Positions 1-13,000 of a stretch of 64,000 nucleotides of DNA are shown here, one piece after another. A program made the translations under genes and the position numbers. Position 1 is the first letter of the stretch, and each line of letters opens with the position of its first letter. Source of the DNA: Atopsyche davidsoni (taxonomy: Eukaryota > Arthropoda > Insecta > Trichoptera > Hydrobiosidae); assembly GCA_022113835.1 (NCBI GenBank), contig JAILWY010000014.1, forward strand, positions 12,521,501-12,585,500, written 5' to 3'. A model generated the notes under the pieces. It worked only from the letters and a program-made list of their open reading frames with translations. It searched no databases and was not told where the DNA came from.

Positions 1-1400
1 TCTCCGCGAAGAATGCACTCATGCCCGACGTCGGCGTTCCGATTTGATTAAACTTGTATTTATTATCATCTGCCCCCTGAATTTTTTTGTAGATAGATTA
101 ATCTATTTTTTATTTATCAGTCCCCTTTGTTGTGTTTTTTCAACGTTTTTAATTTATCATATTTAAAGTTTTAATTCAAAAGAATTTCGTATAATTTTGT
201 AGATAGTTTTTTTTGTTGTATTTTTCTTCATAAAAAAGACTTCAATTCTTACTTATGAGCTAGCATGTAAAACATTAAATGAAATAGAAACTTGTGAAAA
301 TAGAACCGATAAACTTTTAAGATATTTGATTATATCATTTGAATATTTAAATGACGAAACTTATTGCAAAATAAATGAAAACTGTATTTGACATGATGAT
401 ATTTTATATGCACTTCAACTATTAGGGCACTTTAAAACTTATAAAATTTAAAAACAAATCCGTGCGTTATTAGTGTTTATTATTGTATTTGTTACGGGTC
501 CCCCCCCACCCCCCTCGTCATTATTTTTATAAACGCGTTGTATTTAAAAGTCGTTTTGTTAGCTGAATGTATTTAAACAGTCGCTGGCGGCGGGTCCGTG
601 TTGTTGCGTGAACACTCCCGGAACACACGATCCCGCTTCGCGCAATCCCTGGGCGGCTGACGCAGGCGGCGATAATTATGCAGTGGGCTGGGGCGGCGGT
701 CACCCTCCCTTGCCACCCCATAAGTGGTCGTTTCTCTCTTTTTCTGGCAAACAACCCTTAAAGCGAATTACAGCTGACTCTCTTTTGGCCGTTTTGCCCG
801 CCCCCTACTCGCCCCCTCACCACCCTCGGGAGAGTAGTGTTTTTGTGTTACTATCCGAGTTTTATTCTCACTCTTTGTCAAGTAACTCGCGTTTTTATTG
901 CTGCAATTACTCCCGGCCTGGCTTAATTTCTTTGTTTAATTTAGGAACTTGCGACTCAATGAGTTTTTTATTGTTCGGTAAAAAATAATGCTGTAATCGT
1001 CAAATAAGTACAAACCACCTGCTTATCTTTCGCAAAATTACTCGTAGACTGGTCATATTCAAGATTACTGTGATTTTTGATTTATTTTTTCTTTCGAATT
1101 AACTCAAATAAAATATTGTAGGCGAGATTAAGTTTTCTAAACGTAGGTAAGCGATATTCACAAAATATAATTATTGATCGAATTTCTATAAAAATGAATT
1201 TTTATAGATGATGAAGAAAAAACTCTGATGTGTAAGGTTTCGAGCCACCCAAGTTGGACGACTGAAGGCGAAAAGTAATCCATTCAGACGTGCTCGTGGT
1301 TAGTTGCTCGGTATTTATTGTGACTTCTGGTGTCAATGTTGATGGCGGTGAAAATACTATTAAATAGTTAATATACATTTAAAAAAATTAAAAAGACAAT
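1..1400. other. non-coding: AT-rich DNA around a GC-rich block
   Basis: Positions 1-480 and about 1000-1400 are AT-rich and show no gene signal. A GC-richer block runs from about 500 to 960 and begins with an interrupted cytosine run (500-514, one A at 508). Open frames of 75 and 126 codons cross this block on opposite strands; they overlap each other, have mixed low-complexity content and no recognisable domain, so I do not call them genes. Confidence 0.6.
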
Positions 1401-1940
1401 TTCAATTTGGTGAAATGGCCGTGTTACCGCCCTGTTCTTGGGCGCGCTCGTGCGTGCGCTCGCCTGCTCTTGACTCACGCGCACCCTGGGGAAGAGTATA
1501 TACATATACATAAATTATTTCATTACAAGAGTAGCGTAAACACAAAACCCTATTCACAACAACCCACTCATGTGCTATGAATAAAAAAGCACGTGCATAC
1601 ATTGTTGGGGTATAATTTTCGCATTAAAACGCAGCCCCGGGGGGGCTCGCTGCAGGGGCGCTTTCCCCTTGGTAACGAGCCTCCTCCTTTCCTCCCTTCC
1701 GTATCATAACCCACCCCCATTACCTATGTAAATATTGTAAATCCGAAGCATTGAATATATTTTCATGCTGCAGTTGTGACGTCAGCTTGGTGCATTCCGT
1801 GTGCGGTGCTTTCAAAGAATTCTTATGCTACTCCATATGCGTTGACGGTTTTATTCAAATGAATTTATAAGCCCGGTTTGTATTGCCGTATTTCCGCGTT
1901 CTGTTTCATATGCATGCTGTGAAATGATATAAACGGTTAG
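1400..1940. other. non-coding GC-rich block passing into AT-rich DNA
   Basis: A GC-rich block (about 1400-1720) contains CpG-rich and pyrimidine-rich stretches with no splice-bounded open frame. The sequence then becomes AT-rich toward the SINE relic. I see no gene. Confidence 0.55.
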
Positions 1941-1947
1941 AGTTACT

Positions 1948-2160
1948 CCGGTGTTGGCACAGTGGTTAATTCATGATATAATCGTAAATTTGTGGGTCAG
2001 ATCCCAGTTATGACAAGCGGCTTCCCTAACCGGGGTAATTGGACCCTCAGCTATATCACTCGGGTTATATTGCATGTGTGGGGACAAATTGTTTCATTTT
2101 ACAAATGGTTTTCATTCTGCGACCACTTTATCATCATTTTACATTATACACAATAAAAAT
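1948..2160 (+). mobile_element. decayed tRNA-derived SINE (candidate)
   Basis: The sequence TGGCACAGTGG at 1955-1965 is a full match to the RNA polymerase III box A pattern TRGYNNARYGG. GGGTCAGATCC at 1994-2004 matches 9 of 11 positions of the box B pattern GGTTCRANNCC. The 39-bp spacing is normal for a tRNA. The piece is not a tRNA gene, because no acceptor-stem pairing surrounds the boxes; it looks like the tRNA-like head of a SINE with an unrelated body running to about 2160, where it ends in an A-rich stretch. The head resembles the one near 31849 in the GTGGTTAA and ATTTGTGGGT words. The 3' limit and family name are unknown. Confidence 0.5.
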
Positions 2161-3240
2161 CAACACGAATTAAATTTATTCAAAATTTTTGACTGAGTGT
2201 ACTCGGTGGAGCTATTTTTTAATATTTTAAATAAAATACTTTTATGATTTTTCCACGTGTTTAATTTTATTGGCTGCTGGTTTTGGCAACCTTTTTGACA
2301 ATGCCAACGTTAAATGTACGAATACGAAATTACGAATAAAATGATTATATAGTTTATTACGCTTACTTCGTATATTTTTATTAATTTTATTTTATGATTT
2401 TAATCTTCTATGCGATTTTGTTTATTTGCATATATCTTAAAGACCTGCTAAGCTTTGCTAGCTTTTAATAAGAGGATTACAAAGTTTTAAGTGCACATAT
2501 TTAATACATAATAAATATATCCGACTCGTAAACTTGCCCAATCTCATAAAGTCTCAACATCCCCTTCGGCCGCCGGGAATCCACCGGAGGGATTAACCCC
2601 GACATAACAATAACCCCGGGGCGGGGGCGCCTGACTTATCGACGGCCCCAGACTGCAGCCCGTCCCTCTCGTGCGCCGACTGTGCAAACCTCGCCTTCGC
2701 GCTCCTCTCCGGTCGAGCGGTACTGTGTGTAGTATTATATTTGCCTCGTGATTTCTGGTTTCCATAGCTTATTTTTTTGTGCCAATCGTAGCGTAATGCT
2801 TGTCGATTATTTATTAAATATTTCGACGCAAAACACTGACGTCAGTGTCTTAACTGTTTGTTTGGTATTTATATTTTATCCACCAAAAATCTTCAAATTA
2901 AATTACGCTCCTCTTCCTCTTCTTGTCTTTCGCCAAATCTGCTGTGGGTTTTGATAATGACGGCATTTAAAATCGAGGAAGTCCTCATATCGGTGACGTA
3001 TTTATTTCATAGAAGGCGGTTTTTTTTTCTACCTTCATTCTAGTATAATATTTCTGTTTCACATTTACAATTTGGTTTTGTTAAATTTTCATCAAACTTC
3101 TGACGGCCATTGGCTTTAAGCAACATGTTAATATGACAACACTTATCTACGTAACAATATGAAAAAAATTACCTTAAATAGAATTTTGTTTTGTTTCTAA
3201 CAAAAAATACCAAATAATCAGCATTTCTGTGGAATTCGTC
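2160..3240. other. non-coding: AT-rich DNA with one GC island
   Basis: AT-rich sequence with an isolated GC-rich island at about 2545-2730. Frames of 60-73 codons exist in and beside the island but none has a convincing acceptor and donor on the same strand. No RNA gene or repeat was recognised. Confidence 0.55.
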
Positions 3241-4360
3241 TGCACCCACGATTATGGAGCCTTCGCTGTGAATTACGAAATGAAAAGCGGCTCCCCTCGG
3301 CCCGCCCGCCGTGCCCCGGGCGCATAGTAGGCGGCCGCGGTATCAACACCCCGACTTGAAAATTGGTCGCGCCCTGCCCGCGAGCCCACTCTTACTTTCG
3401 CCTCCGCATTGACGTCTAACGGAGCTCGTGCATTTTTTAGGTCTGCCTCGAACCGGTCTCAAGGCTCAAATTAATTACGTATTAAAAAGGCATCAGTGCG
3501 ACCTCACATCCGCTCCCTGACATTAACATTTAGTTTCATCGCAAAGAGGCCAAACAAAGCAATAGACGCAAAAAATCCGAATGCCGTAATTTACTGGCGC
3601 GGTTGGTCCTCCGCTCGAGCTCGCCTCGACTTCGCGGCGAACCGACTCTTCGGCGAGAACGAAACTACTTTAACTAACTTTCGTCGCAGCGCTCCCTCGC
3701 CGCCCGGAGCTGACGAGCCCCTTGGCCTGGCGGAGCTGCCTGGACGCATTGCGGGGGTGCCCGCCGCCGTGAGGCCACTCGTTGCCGGAATGCCGGACCC
3801 GGAAAAACGATATGCCGCTAATGAAAAGCACTCCCGCCGGCGATAGCCCGCCCAGCCGAGCGATGCGATATTATGGCGAGCCTTATATTTATGCCGCTCG
3901 TAAAGATTTCGGGTTTATCGCCGTTTTATGGACACCCGCTATATTTTCGCAGTTTAACGGTAAGCGCGCCCCGGTAGCGTTATGGTTTATTATGCGCGTG
4001 TTAACAAGGACCCTCGTAAGCTATTTTACAAAAGCCACTCTCGCCAAACGCACGAACGAAACGGAATCACCCCGGCCGGCCGCCCCTCCCCGCGTGCACA
4101 TCGAATAAAGCCACCGAGAACGACGTCGTTATTACTAAATTATTTGTTCTCTAATTTAAAACCTGTGTGACGTGGTACCCGTTAATAGCTCGAAACGAGC
4201 TCGTTTCTCCCCGAAGAAATAATAACGCGGCATTAAAAAATGTTTCCACAAACACAAATAATACGGCACGCCAACAGAAGCCGAAACTACCCGAGCCGGG
4301 CCCGCCGCGGTAAGTGAACGCCGCGCCATAATGGAGGTATTATAGAATTTACAATGCCCG
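3240..4360. other. non-coding GC-rich block
   Basis: This GC-rich, CpG-containing block holds overlapping open frames of 116, 108 and 62 codons on the + strand in different frames, which argues that openness here is due to low stop-codon density rather than coding. A strong donor-like site (GTAAGT) begins at 4310. A possible 32-nt exon before it (4278-4309) is open but its acceptor lacks a pyrimidine tract, so it is not called. Confidence 0.5.
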
Positions 4361-6430
4361 TAATGCCAGTCATTCCTTCTGAAGTTAAAATTGTTACAAT
4401 GGATAATAATGTAATGACATAATGACTACCTATTTATTAAAAAACAAGTACAATACGCACGTTTAGATTCGACGTTGTAACAATCCACGGCACTCGAGTG
4501 TATTTTTTTTAATAAATTTACCAAGTTTTTTTAGTAGTGAATTTAAATAATTGAACAGCGGTTTTTAGAATTCGAAGACTTGTAGTTTAGGTTTGTAAAC
4601 AAGTTGTGTTATGCGATACCCGAGGAGCACACCTGGCGCGGGACTCGCCTCGGCCGTGCCCTGTTGCGGTCGGATGGCGCATCTCGGGTTGCACTAAACA
4701 ATTATTTCTGGTATTGTGCCTAAAGAAATTTACACGTTTCTTTTGAATGCGGCCGTAAATCTTGATAATATCGCCAAAGGAGATTTCTTTGAGATTAGAG
4801 ATCGCAACACGTAAACATATTAGTAGGGTAAATGAATACACGAATATAACATTGTATATCTAAACCATTTGCGTTTTAAAATAATCCCAGCATAAGCACA
4901 ATTCCCAGTAGTTGTGTTTAACAGATTTAGAGTTCTATTGTTGCGTTTTTTTTTCTAACTCTAATTTGTAATAAAAATATCTTCTCATTCACAGATTATC
5001 ATTTATACATATAAAAAAAATGTATTTATGTTAGTAAATGCGTTGGATGACGAGGATGGAGCTTATAAAACACATTTTAATAATTCTGTATTTAAATTAA
5101 ACTTTTCATTGTTTTACTATTCATATTTACGGTTTTATTTATATGAAATAAACTTATTTAGAAAACTGATACTTGCAAATTTTGTAACAAGTATGAGCGT
5201 ATCAGTACTGAACGAGCGAGCTAATTGTTCGATTATTCACGTAAATTTTATCTGTGGTTTAGCGGTTCATTGGTATTTTTTTCTATTGTTGTGAATATTC
5301 TTTATGTTCTGTATTCAGTGCTTTAACTATATAAATTCTGTAGCTTCTCTACAAGCACGTGTGCATTTGTCAAATAAAGTGGATACAGCCGCTAACCTGG
5401 GCGAGACGTCCTCGCGGCCTGCGCGGGGGCCGCACTTATTATTCAACTTGTCCCTTTTGAACCGCCGGCGCGTAAACACTCACGACCTTTGTGATTTCAG
5501 AGTGCCACTTCTGTCAATATCTCGTTCGCATTCCTCCACGTGTCACGACGAAGTGTGACTGTATTATTCTCGAAATGTGCATACAATTAACGTCATCGCA
5601 GGGGATAAATTTTTCACTTCTATAGGTTAACAGATACCGCTTTAATCACTCATTTTTTAGGTTGTTTTTGGTTGAAATCGTAAAAAGTTTTTGTACTTAA
5701 ATAATAATAATTAGGTAAATATTTAACAAATTTTTTTGCTCTGCAAATATTCTCTATAAATATTTTTTTAACCAGTCTTATCTCCTTGCTATGTTAATTA
5801 TTAATAAAAGGATTAAGTAACAATTAATCCCCCCAGTAATTTATTCTTGGTAAAAATTTAAGTAAAAATTTTGGAAAACGTAAAGTCGATAACTAAAATC
5901 TAAAACAGATTTTCAGTCTGATAATTTCTGTTATTGCTCGACAATTTCGACTTCTCGAAAGTCACAAACACTCGTAATCGGCTCGGAGCGAGCTTCATCT
6001 CGGGATCTACCCGCTCACCACATTTGTGGATTATCAATGGTACTTTGAGCACATTGCACGTATATATCAGCGTGTACTATTGCGGGCGAGTTTGAAGCTT
6101 GGCAAACTAAGTTGTGATTCATATATCAAGAATCCCCCTCTACTTTCCGCAAAACGATGTAATGACATCTGCGAACAGCCTCGCGGCCCGACTTGAGATG
6201 TTACAACATCCTTCCAGTAATGTTTTGCTTTCAAAGTTTAACCACACACTTGGTAAAATTATTATAACCTAGTCGACGGGTAACGTCAGTGTTTAAGCAC
6301 ACCCGCGGTGCTCGCCTCACTTCCGAGCGGCTCCCTAGCGTCGCCGCGCGAGAATAGCTGCCGGCACTTCGAGGAGGTTGCGGAGGAAATAAACGTGCGC
6401 TCCCCGCGAGGAGCCGCACGGCTGAAGTTA
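4360..6430. other. non-coding: AT-rich DNA with minor GC islands
   Basis: Mostly AT-rich, with weakly GC-rich islands near 4620-4680, 5390-5560 and 5940-6420. No domain, splice-bounded exon, RNA gene or strong repeat was seen. Position 5570-5930 is particularly AT-rich. Confidence 0.55.
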
Positions 6431-6564
6431 CGTATTTATTTTTTTCTTGTCTGGGATAAATCCGCGCTAACGCGTTGATTAATTCATACGATTCGCCTCA
6501 CAAGCCGCCGCGGCCGAGACGCGAGTCGTCCAGACCGGAGACACGTCCGGAGCCCCCGGCCGGC

Positions 6565-6591
6565 AGCCCGCGCAGCCCGCGTAGCCCGCGT
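6565..6591. repeat. 9-bp tandem repeat, three copies
   Basis: Three tandem copies of AGCCCGCGY (third letters vary C/T at the end) lie in a GC-rich block. The array is short and may be simple slippage. Confidence 0.7.
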
Positions 6592-7465
6592 GATGAATTA
6601 TTTATGCCCTCCGTTTTATTTGTAAAACAATTTAGAGCGCTATTCTGTTACGATTCTTTTGTTTTGTTTTCGGCTTTAATCGGGCGGCTCGCGTGCTCGC
6701 GGGTAGTTTATTTACAAGCATTCCCCATGTAAATTATAATAATCTCGTATTTTTGAACTGACTTGTTATGGCGCTGCCGCCGTCGGCCGCGGCTCTTTGC
6801 AACGATACCGAATCGATAAATTCTAAAGCGGGGCTTAGCGGGCTCATTGTGGAATATTTGATCGCGAACAAACATCGACGGTTTAGTGAGATTTACGATT
6901 ATGCGCGTTGGAGGGCATTAGCGCCGCGGAAGGGGACTTGTGTTTCAATTATGTATATCTATCGGATTTATTAATTAACAGTGTGAATGTTACACTTTCA
7001 ACGAGCTGCCATTTTTTCAGAAGCGTAGTTTCCTAGCCTGATCTTATATTTTTTAAACAATTTGATGCGACTTGTTTGAGGGGGGATGATGAAAAAACTG
7101 TTATTGCACTAGAACTGAATGGCTCGCATATATGACTATATGCCCATATACGTGGAGTTGGCAAAAAAAGTCGATAATCGAGTAATGTAAGTACGTTTAC
7201 ACATTTTATTTGTGTATTGTTATATAATGTGTTTAGTATATTCGGATATCAAACAAAGTAATTATCCTTCGATAAAATCCACAATCGCCGCTAGACCTTA
7301 TAGCTTACTCGATAGTTTTTGTATAACTTATCGAAAGGTTTCTTGTAAGTTTATTTCTCTCGAATATTGGTATGCAACCAAAGTACTGCGGCTCTCATAA
7401 ATCCAATAAATACGCCAACACCGCAAGACGCTCCCCTAATCAAATCCCGCTCCGGTTGTATTTCC
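6592..7465. other. non-coding mixed DNA
   Basis: A GC-richer part to about 6960 is followed by AT-rich sequence. The 85- and 68-codon frames here show no known family and no splice context. I see no supported gene. Confidence 0.5.
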
Positions 7466-7573
7466 TCCCCCCCTCCCCCGGGACTGCCACCGGACAGCCC
7501 TGACGGCGGAATTAGTACGCTCCCCGGGGAGGGGCGTCCCCGGCCGAGCCCCGCAAGAGCCCCGCAAGAGCCC
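7466..7573. repeat. C-rich tracts and 11-bp tandem repeat
   Basis: Long cytosine runs occupy about 7466-7482. At 7546-7573 there are two and a half tandem copies of GAGCCCCGCAA. Opposite-strand open frames of 72-86 codons overlapping here reflect the repeat composition. Confidence 0.65.
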
Positions 7574-8730
7574 TTTACTGTTAATGAGGGAAATCTTGTG
7601 ACCTGAAACACGGGGATTGCGTCGCCTCCTCCGCCACGTCATTAACTGTTGCATTCCTAAACACGCTACTGATGTTTTTTATCATTCTGAAAACTTATTA
7701 TATATATATCTACCTCTGATGATTATTATAACTTTTACAATTATAATTTAATTTCTACCAATATAAATTGACAAATATTTCATGCATTTACATCCAGTCA
7801 TAGAGTTCGCATACTCTTAAGTTAACGGTTATTTTCTCTGTTTATGACACACCCCTATTATTTCATGTTTATTGTTGTTTTCTTTTTCTAAATTTTATAT
7901 TCTACTTTACTTGTAAATCTTTTTATATAGATTTTTTTTTCAATTCACTTCTGTTCTCAAACTCGATTACGAATTCTATCCCTACGCTTTCAAAGTATAA
8001 TTTCATATTATATTCTCCGAGGACAGGTTTTGCACCCTAGTAATAAATACCAATATTTACTTTGAAGCACAGTTCTGAAGAGAGTGCATTTCATTTAGTA
8101 CCCTATCAATACGAACAGCGCGCCGCCGCCCGGTTATGGCCTGCAATATTGAGTGAACGCAATTTATCATTTGGCTTGCAAAATGCTTTCAAAGTAGGCC
8201 CATAAATCATTTATCGAATGAACGGTTTGTATATTATATTTTCTCACACGGTCCCATAAAAAACTCAAACAACTCTCGATTACAACATTATTAATAACGC
8301 GAGGCTTTCCTCGTAATTCGTATCCGACGTTAAGTGTATACATTTATGCTTACGCAAATTCCACAGAGATAAGTTTATTGCATTCGATTCACGTCAAAAT
8401 CGAATTCAAATTAGCCGTTCGCCGTGCAAAACCACTCCAATAAATCCATATAATCTAAAAACACACGAGTCTATTGCGGGGCATAAATTATCCGCACAAA
8501 AGCTAATGCCAAAGTCGTAAATAAGCTATCAATTCAGTTTTTTTTTCTAGGTATAAATTGATCAATTAATCACGCGGCTTAAAGGTTAGCATTTTATTTG
8601 CTCGGCGTTTTCGTTTTGCATCGCATGCGTAATAACCGCTCTTGTGCCATTTACTTTTTACGGGCCGCGGCGAGCGATCAATCTCTGTTAGACCGCCATT
8701 TGCATATTTCTGCAGCGCTCCCCTCCCTTC
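7574..8730. other. non-coding: AT-rich then conserved-element-like mixed DNA
   Basis: Positions 7640-8090 are AT-rich with a short TA run near 7698. From about 8100 to 8500 the composition is mixed, with recurrent TTTAT- and TAAT-type words of the kind bound by homeodomain proteins. A long pyrimidine tract ends in TTTCTAG at 8550 followed by GTATAA, a weak back-to-back acceptor and donor. No gene is supported. Confidence 0.45.
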
Positions 8731-8752
8731 CCCCCCCTTCCCCCCCCCCCCC
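8731..8752. repeat. cytosine homopolymer tract
   Basis: A run of 13 cytosines (8740-8752) follows a run of seven, separated by TT. The complementary strand is a G-run able to form a quadruplex in principle. Confidence 0.85.
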
Positions 8753-10080
8753 GACACCTTCGCGGTCGTTTTGTGAATTTTGATTTCAATTTATGGGCGG
8801 CGAGACGCCCGCGAGCGGCGCCGCCGGTTCCCAGGCCTGGTTGTTTTACAAGCGCTTTGTTATTGCTTACCGAGGATTGCTTAAATTCGAATATAACAAA
8901 AAATAATCAATTTGCTTGTTTACTTTTTTGATGCATCCAGGAAACTGTTGTGCAATAAATAATTGAAGAACTTATTTGTGTTTAAAAAAAACTGTTTATT
9001 TTCAGTGCAAGCAAATTTATGATTTCAAAATTTTTGGAAGGACAGCATATATTATTTTATGTTTTTATATATTAATAGAAAAATGGTTTGTTTTCAAACG
9101 AATCATTTAACAAGCATTTTATGTTATTTGAGGATGCTACTGTTCATTTATCCGAGTATTCGTGTATTGCTTGCACGTTTTGGTACACTATATTTTTTAG
9201 ACATTTCGGCCTCTAGTGAATATTTTTTTAAGAGTTGACAAACTAACCTCAATAAATATATCTCCGCTGTATTGAATAAACTAGTGTAGCTCGTGTCAGC
9301 TAAAATTGACAATGTTTGATAGTGTCGATAAACCGTACGCTTCCAAACAAGTAAAATGATTAATATCGGCTAAGTGCCGCGCCCGGGCCGGGCCGGCGCC
9401 GCGAGCTGCAATCGAGCAGTCGCTCGGGCAGAACGAGTACAAGCCAACGGATTAACTCAAGTGGCGGCTAATTACTGCTGGCCGGCGCGAACTCCGGGCA
9501 CCCGCCGCTGGATCGGAGCTCCTTAACAGTGTAAACTCGTGTTTTTGAATTACATTATAAAAAATACTATCTAATTTTGATTCTGTAAATATTGTGCTAT
9601 TTTTAAAATTCAATAAATATTTCAGATGTCTTCATTCATATATAATTTTCTTAATACAGTGTGTGTTGGATACAATATAAACAGCGTTTTATCCAAAATG
9701 TATCAGCTATCTCACCTGGTACGTTTCTTTCTATTTATATTTTGAGTAATTAAATTTTTATCTGATTTAAATTTTGGATAGTGGTCAGATTGAGTCGGTG
9801 TTTGTCGTCTAATGAGTCCGTTTGTGCGTGATTTTGAATTATCGCACATATCGTCCTCGCCGCTCGCATCCGGTTAGCGGAAGTATATTGATAAAAAATA
9901 TATTAATGTTTTTTTAAAATGTCAAACAATTTAATTTTTTTTTATAACACTTAATAAACAAGTTTATCAACTTCCTGTAAAATTGATAACGACCCATTCC
10001 CCTATTGAATATTAAATTCTCTCCTTGTAGCGACATCACATGTAACACAATCCGGTATTGACAGCACGCAGGTTTTGTTT
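8753..10080. other. non-coding: AT-rich with one GC island
   Basis: AT-rich sequence is interrupted by a GC-rich, CpG-containing island at about 9375-9530. No open frame longer than 63 codons and no RNA gene was seen. Confidence 0.55.
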
Positions 10081-13000
10081 GGGTCTCCGTGCCCTGGAGT
10101 GTCACCTTCCGTGAGAACTCGGGCCCGAGCCTCGCGCCGAACAGCTGACGGGGCCGGAGAAGTCGCGGCTTTGTCTCTTTCCTGTTTCCTTTCTGAATCG
10201 CCCGTCTCTTCTTCTCCGCGCTGCCTTTATTTTGTCGCCGATCGACTGGGGTAAATCTTGGCTTTCATTGAAAAATAAACGATTGCTTACCGGTTCTCTC
10301 CAACCGTTTTGTACAGTTGCCAGTTTCTTTCTTTATCGACAAAAATAAAAGGGAGAGATAAAATCTCGTTTTACAAATGTATAAAAGTTTTTTTTATATA
10401 AATAAACCGCTCATTTCTTTGAATAGTACTTAAGTACCTATTCATCCGGTAAAACTTGTAAGAATACCGTGATATGTATTTTTACTTTATAAAAAAAAAA
10501 TGTTTCATTGAGATATTTATTTCCCGTGATATATTTTTATCCCTCCAAATCTGAGCAGTGCAACAAAGTGCATTAACAACCCCTCCATAAAGTATCTCAT
10601 TTGGCATATCACTCCGCTAGATTTGCGAACATCCCCCGCGCTGTAGATAGTTTATTTAAGTGGTCGTAGTCCGCCCCAGCCGGGGGCCCCGGGGACCCGC
10701 TTCACCGATCCCCCTAATTCGAGCTTACTTGGTATTATTTATTCGCTCAGTATAATGAAAAAGTACATATTTCGCATCGGTTTCTGCCTCGCCGCCTACT
10801 CGTTCGTACTTAATTCCTATCTCGTAATAAAAAACGTTATCTCTCGTTTTGCCGTCGCGCAGAATGTATCAAATTTTCGATTACAATAAATTTCAGTCGC
10901 GTATTTTAAAAATATTTTTCCCGTTACCTCGGCCGTGTCCAAAAAAGCTGCAAAAAATATCTCGTCGTTTTCAATGATATTAAATCCATTATCTGCTCTT
11001 TGACAAAAACAAAAATAAAATAACGTTTATTCTCCTCGCATGAACTCCGAACCCTTTGTTGTGTTTTTACCAAAAATCCTATTTTTCACTCCTGTAAAAA
11101 TAATGAAAAAGAATTACGATACCACATTGGGGCTGGCCGTGTTTCGGCTTTAATAGAAATAATATCGCAACCCTCTCCCCGCATTAGCCCTCCGGTGTTT
11201 ATTGCGGAGTTACACATGATACGCGAGCGCATTGTTCCGGGAGCTCTGCGCTGCTAATGCGCTGCCTGACAAGGCCCGGTGTGCATGTCGCGAGCCACTA
11301 AACTTTTTACTGTCGCCGAATGGCCGCCGTAAAACTGTTTTTATGGGAAAGCGCTACATTGAATTTGAATTTTTCCAACCCCTCCAGAAATATCGCAGAT
11401 CGTTACTCGAGATATTTTAAAAAGACGTAATCTTTGAAAGTTTTTTTTATGGCCCTCGCGCTGCAGTCGCTCGAGAATTCGGTGTATCGCTTTTATAGCG
11501 TTGTGTTTATTTTGAATTAACATATTATCTGGAATCGATCTCTACCGTTTATTACCCCTTAAAAAACTCTTTTGTAGTGAGATTACTTATCAAAGCGTCA
11601 CGTCAGAGTATGTTTGGGTAACGAAACCCGAGCGGTTCGATTGAATTGTCGGGGATTCCAGACGACGCACGCTACCCGCGCACGTCAAAAAGTTTCTCTC
11701 GAGGGTTGCCGCATTCACGATTAGTCGTGTATTTGTTTGTCGGCTTGCGGCGGGGAGTGCCAGCCGGGAGGGTTAATGTAACCCCGACATAAAGGCATAA
11801 ATGATCAGTTGCGGACACAATGGTGATGCCCTCCACGCACCGCTGCCTCCTCGAGGGGACGCCGGCACATTTCATGTTTAAATTCGTAAATTAATTTCGG
11901 ACCTCGTGTGAATTTTAATTCCCCGCTCGGAGTATTTATTCGAATTGTAGGCCGTAAATAGTAATTTCTGTCAAAATACTATAATGTAAGGGCGGAGAAC
12001 GAGCGACTCGCCGGTATTTTCACCTCGTGAATCGTGCGAGCGGGAGGTCCTGTCGCACGAACGAGAGGTCCGCTATCGAGTGTTTATTTACTTCGCTGAA
12101 GTATTTATTAACTCTTCATATTTATGTCTTCATTTTTTATCGCCATTCAATAGCCGTAATTAAATTCATAACTTTCCCTTGACGCGTTTTTTGCTGCTCT
12201 CGAAAAACCGGCGGCAGAGCCGGGGACCAGTTCGAGTGGCCCGAGAGAAGCTCGCGATAATTCTCGTAATTCCAAAACGAACTGCCGCACAATATCTCAG
12301 TTCACAACACCGTTATTGGATGATAAAAATGCAAATGGGCTCCATTAGGCCCGGCCCTCCTTCTGTGGAAGTTCTTTTTGTATCTCTTCCCCTAATTTTC
12401 TCGTATCCCTTTCTGGATCGACTGCGAGCATTTAACGTAACAAAAAGCGCCTCCCGTCCCGCTCGCTCCCGCGGCCGAGCGCTTGCCGACCTCTTTTTCT
12501 AGTGAATTTATGACCGACCGCCTCGTCCCGGTCCGCAACGGGTTCTTTCATAGTTTTTTTCTTGTTTATTATTATCTCTTTTTTGCTGTCGTTACATTTT
12601 AATGAATACCGTTTATTTTATTTCTCGTGGATTTTTTCAGTCGGGCGAACCCTCGTCCTTTTGTGCTCCTTCGCTCGGTGCCCGCCTTTGTGTTTTTTCC
12701 CTCCAGTGTTGCATACCGTTCGAGTCGAGCATTATGTTGTTATATGCTTAAACAGATTTGAATACATCCCGGCGGCCCGTCCGGGCGGCCCGGGCGGCTC
12801 TCCTCCCGCCCGGGCGCCTTCAGTGGGCATCGAATTCCCGGGCGATGTGACTTTTTTTATCGCATTTTTTGTCAGAACGCGCCCTCGGTGTATTATTAAC
12901 TTTTTTGGGGATTCATTCTCCAAAACGACCTATCGGTGGGACCGTTTAGCCGTCGGGGCGGAGTGGTTTTTGTTCTTGTTTTTTTATTCGATTACTATTT

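Noticed and set aside
1955..2004. tRNA gene suggested by box A and box B
   Set aside because: No acceptor-stem or anticodon-stem pairing around the boxes; better explained as a SINE head.
4278..4309. Possible 32-nt exon before GTAAGT
   Set aside because: The open phase and donor are good but the acceptor has no pyrimidine tract.
7698..7712. TA-rich microsatellite
   Set aside because: Short simple run common in AT-rich insect DNA.
9711..9720. Minus-strand CCAG/GTGAGA recursive-splice motif
   Set aside because: On the minus strand the bases before it are purine-rich, so it would be a poor acceptor.
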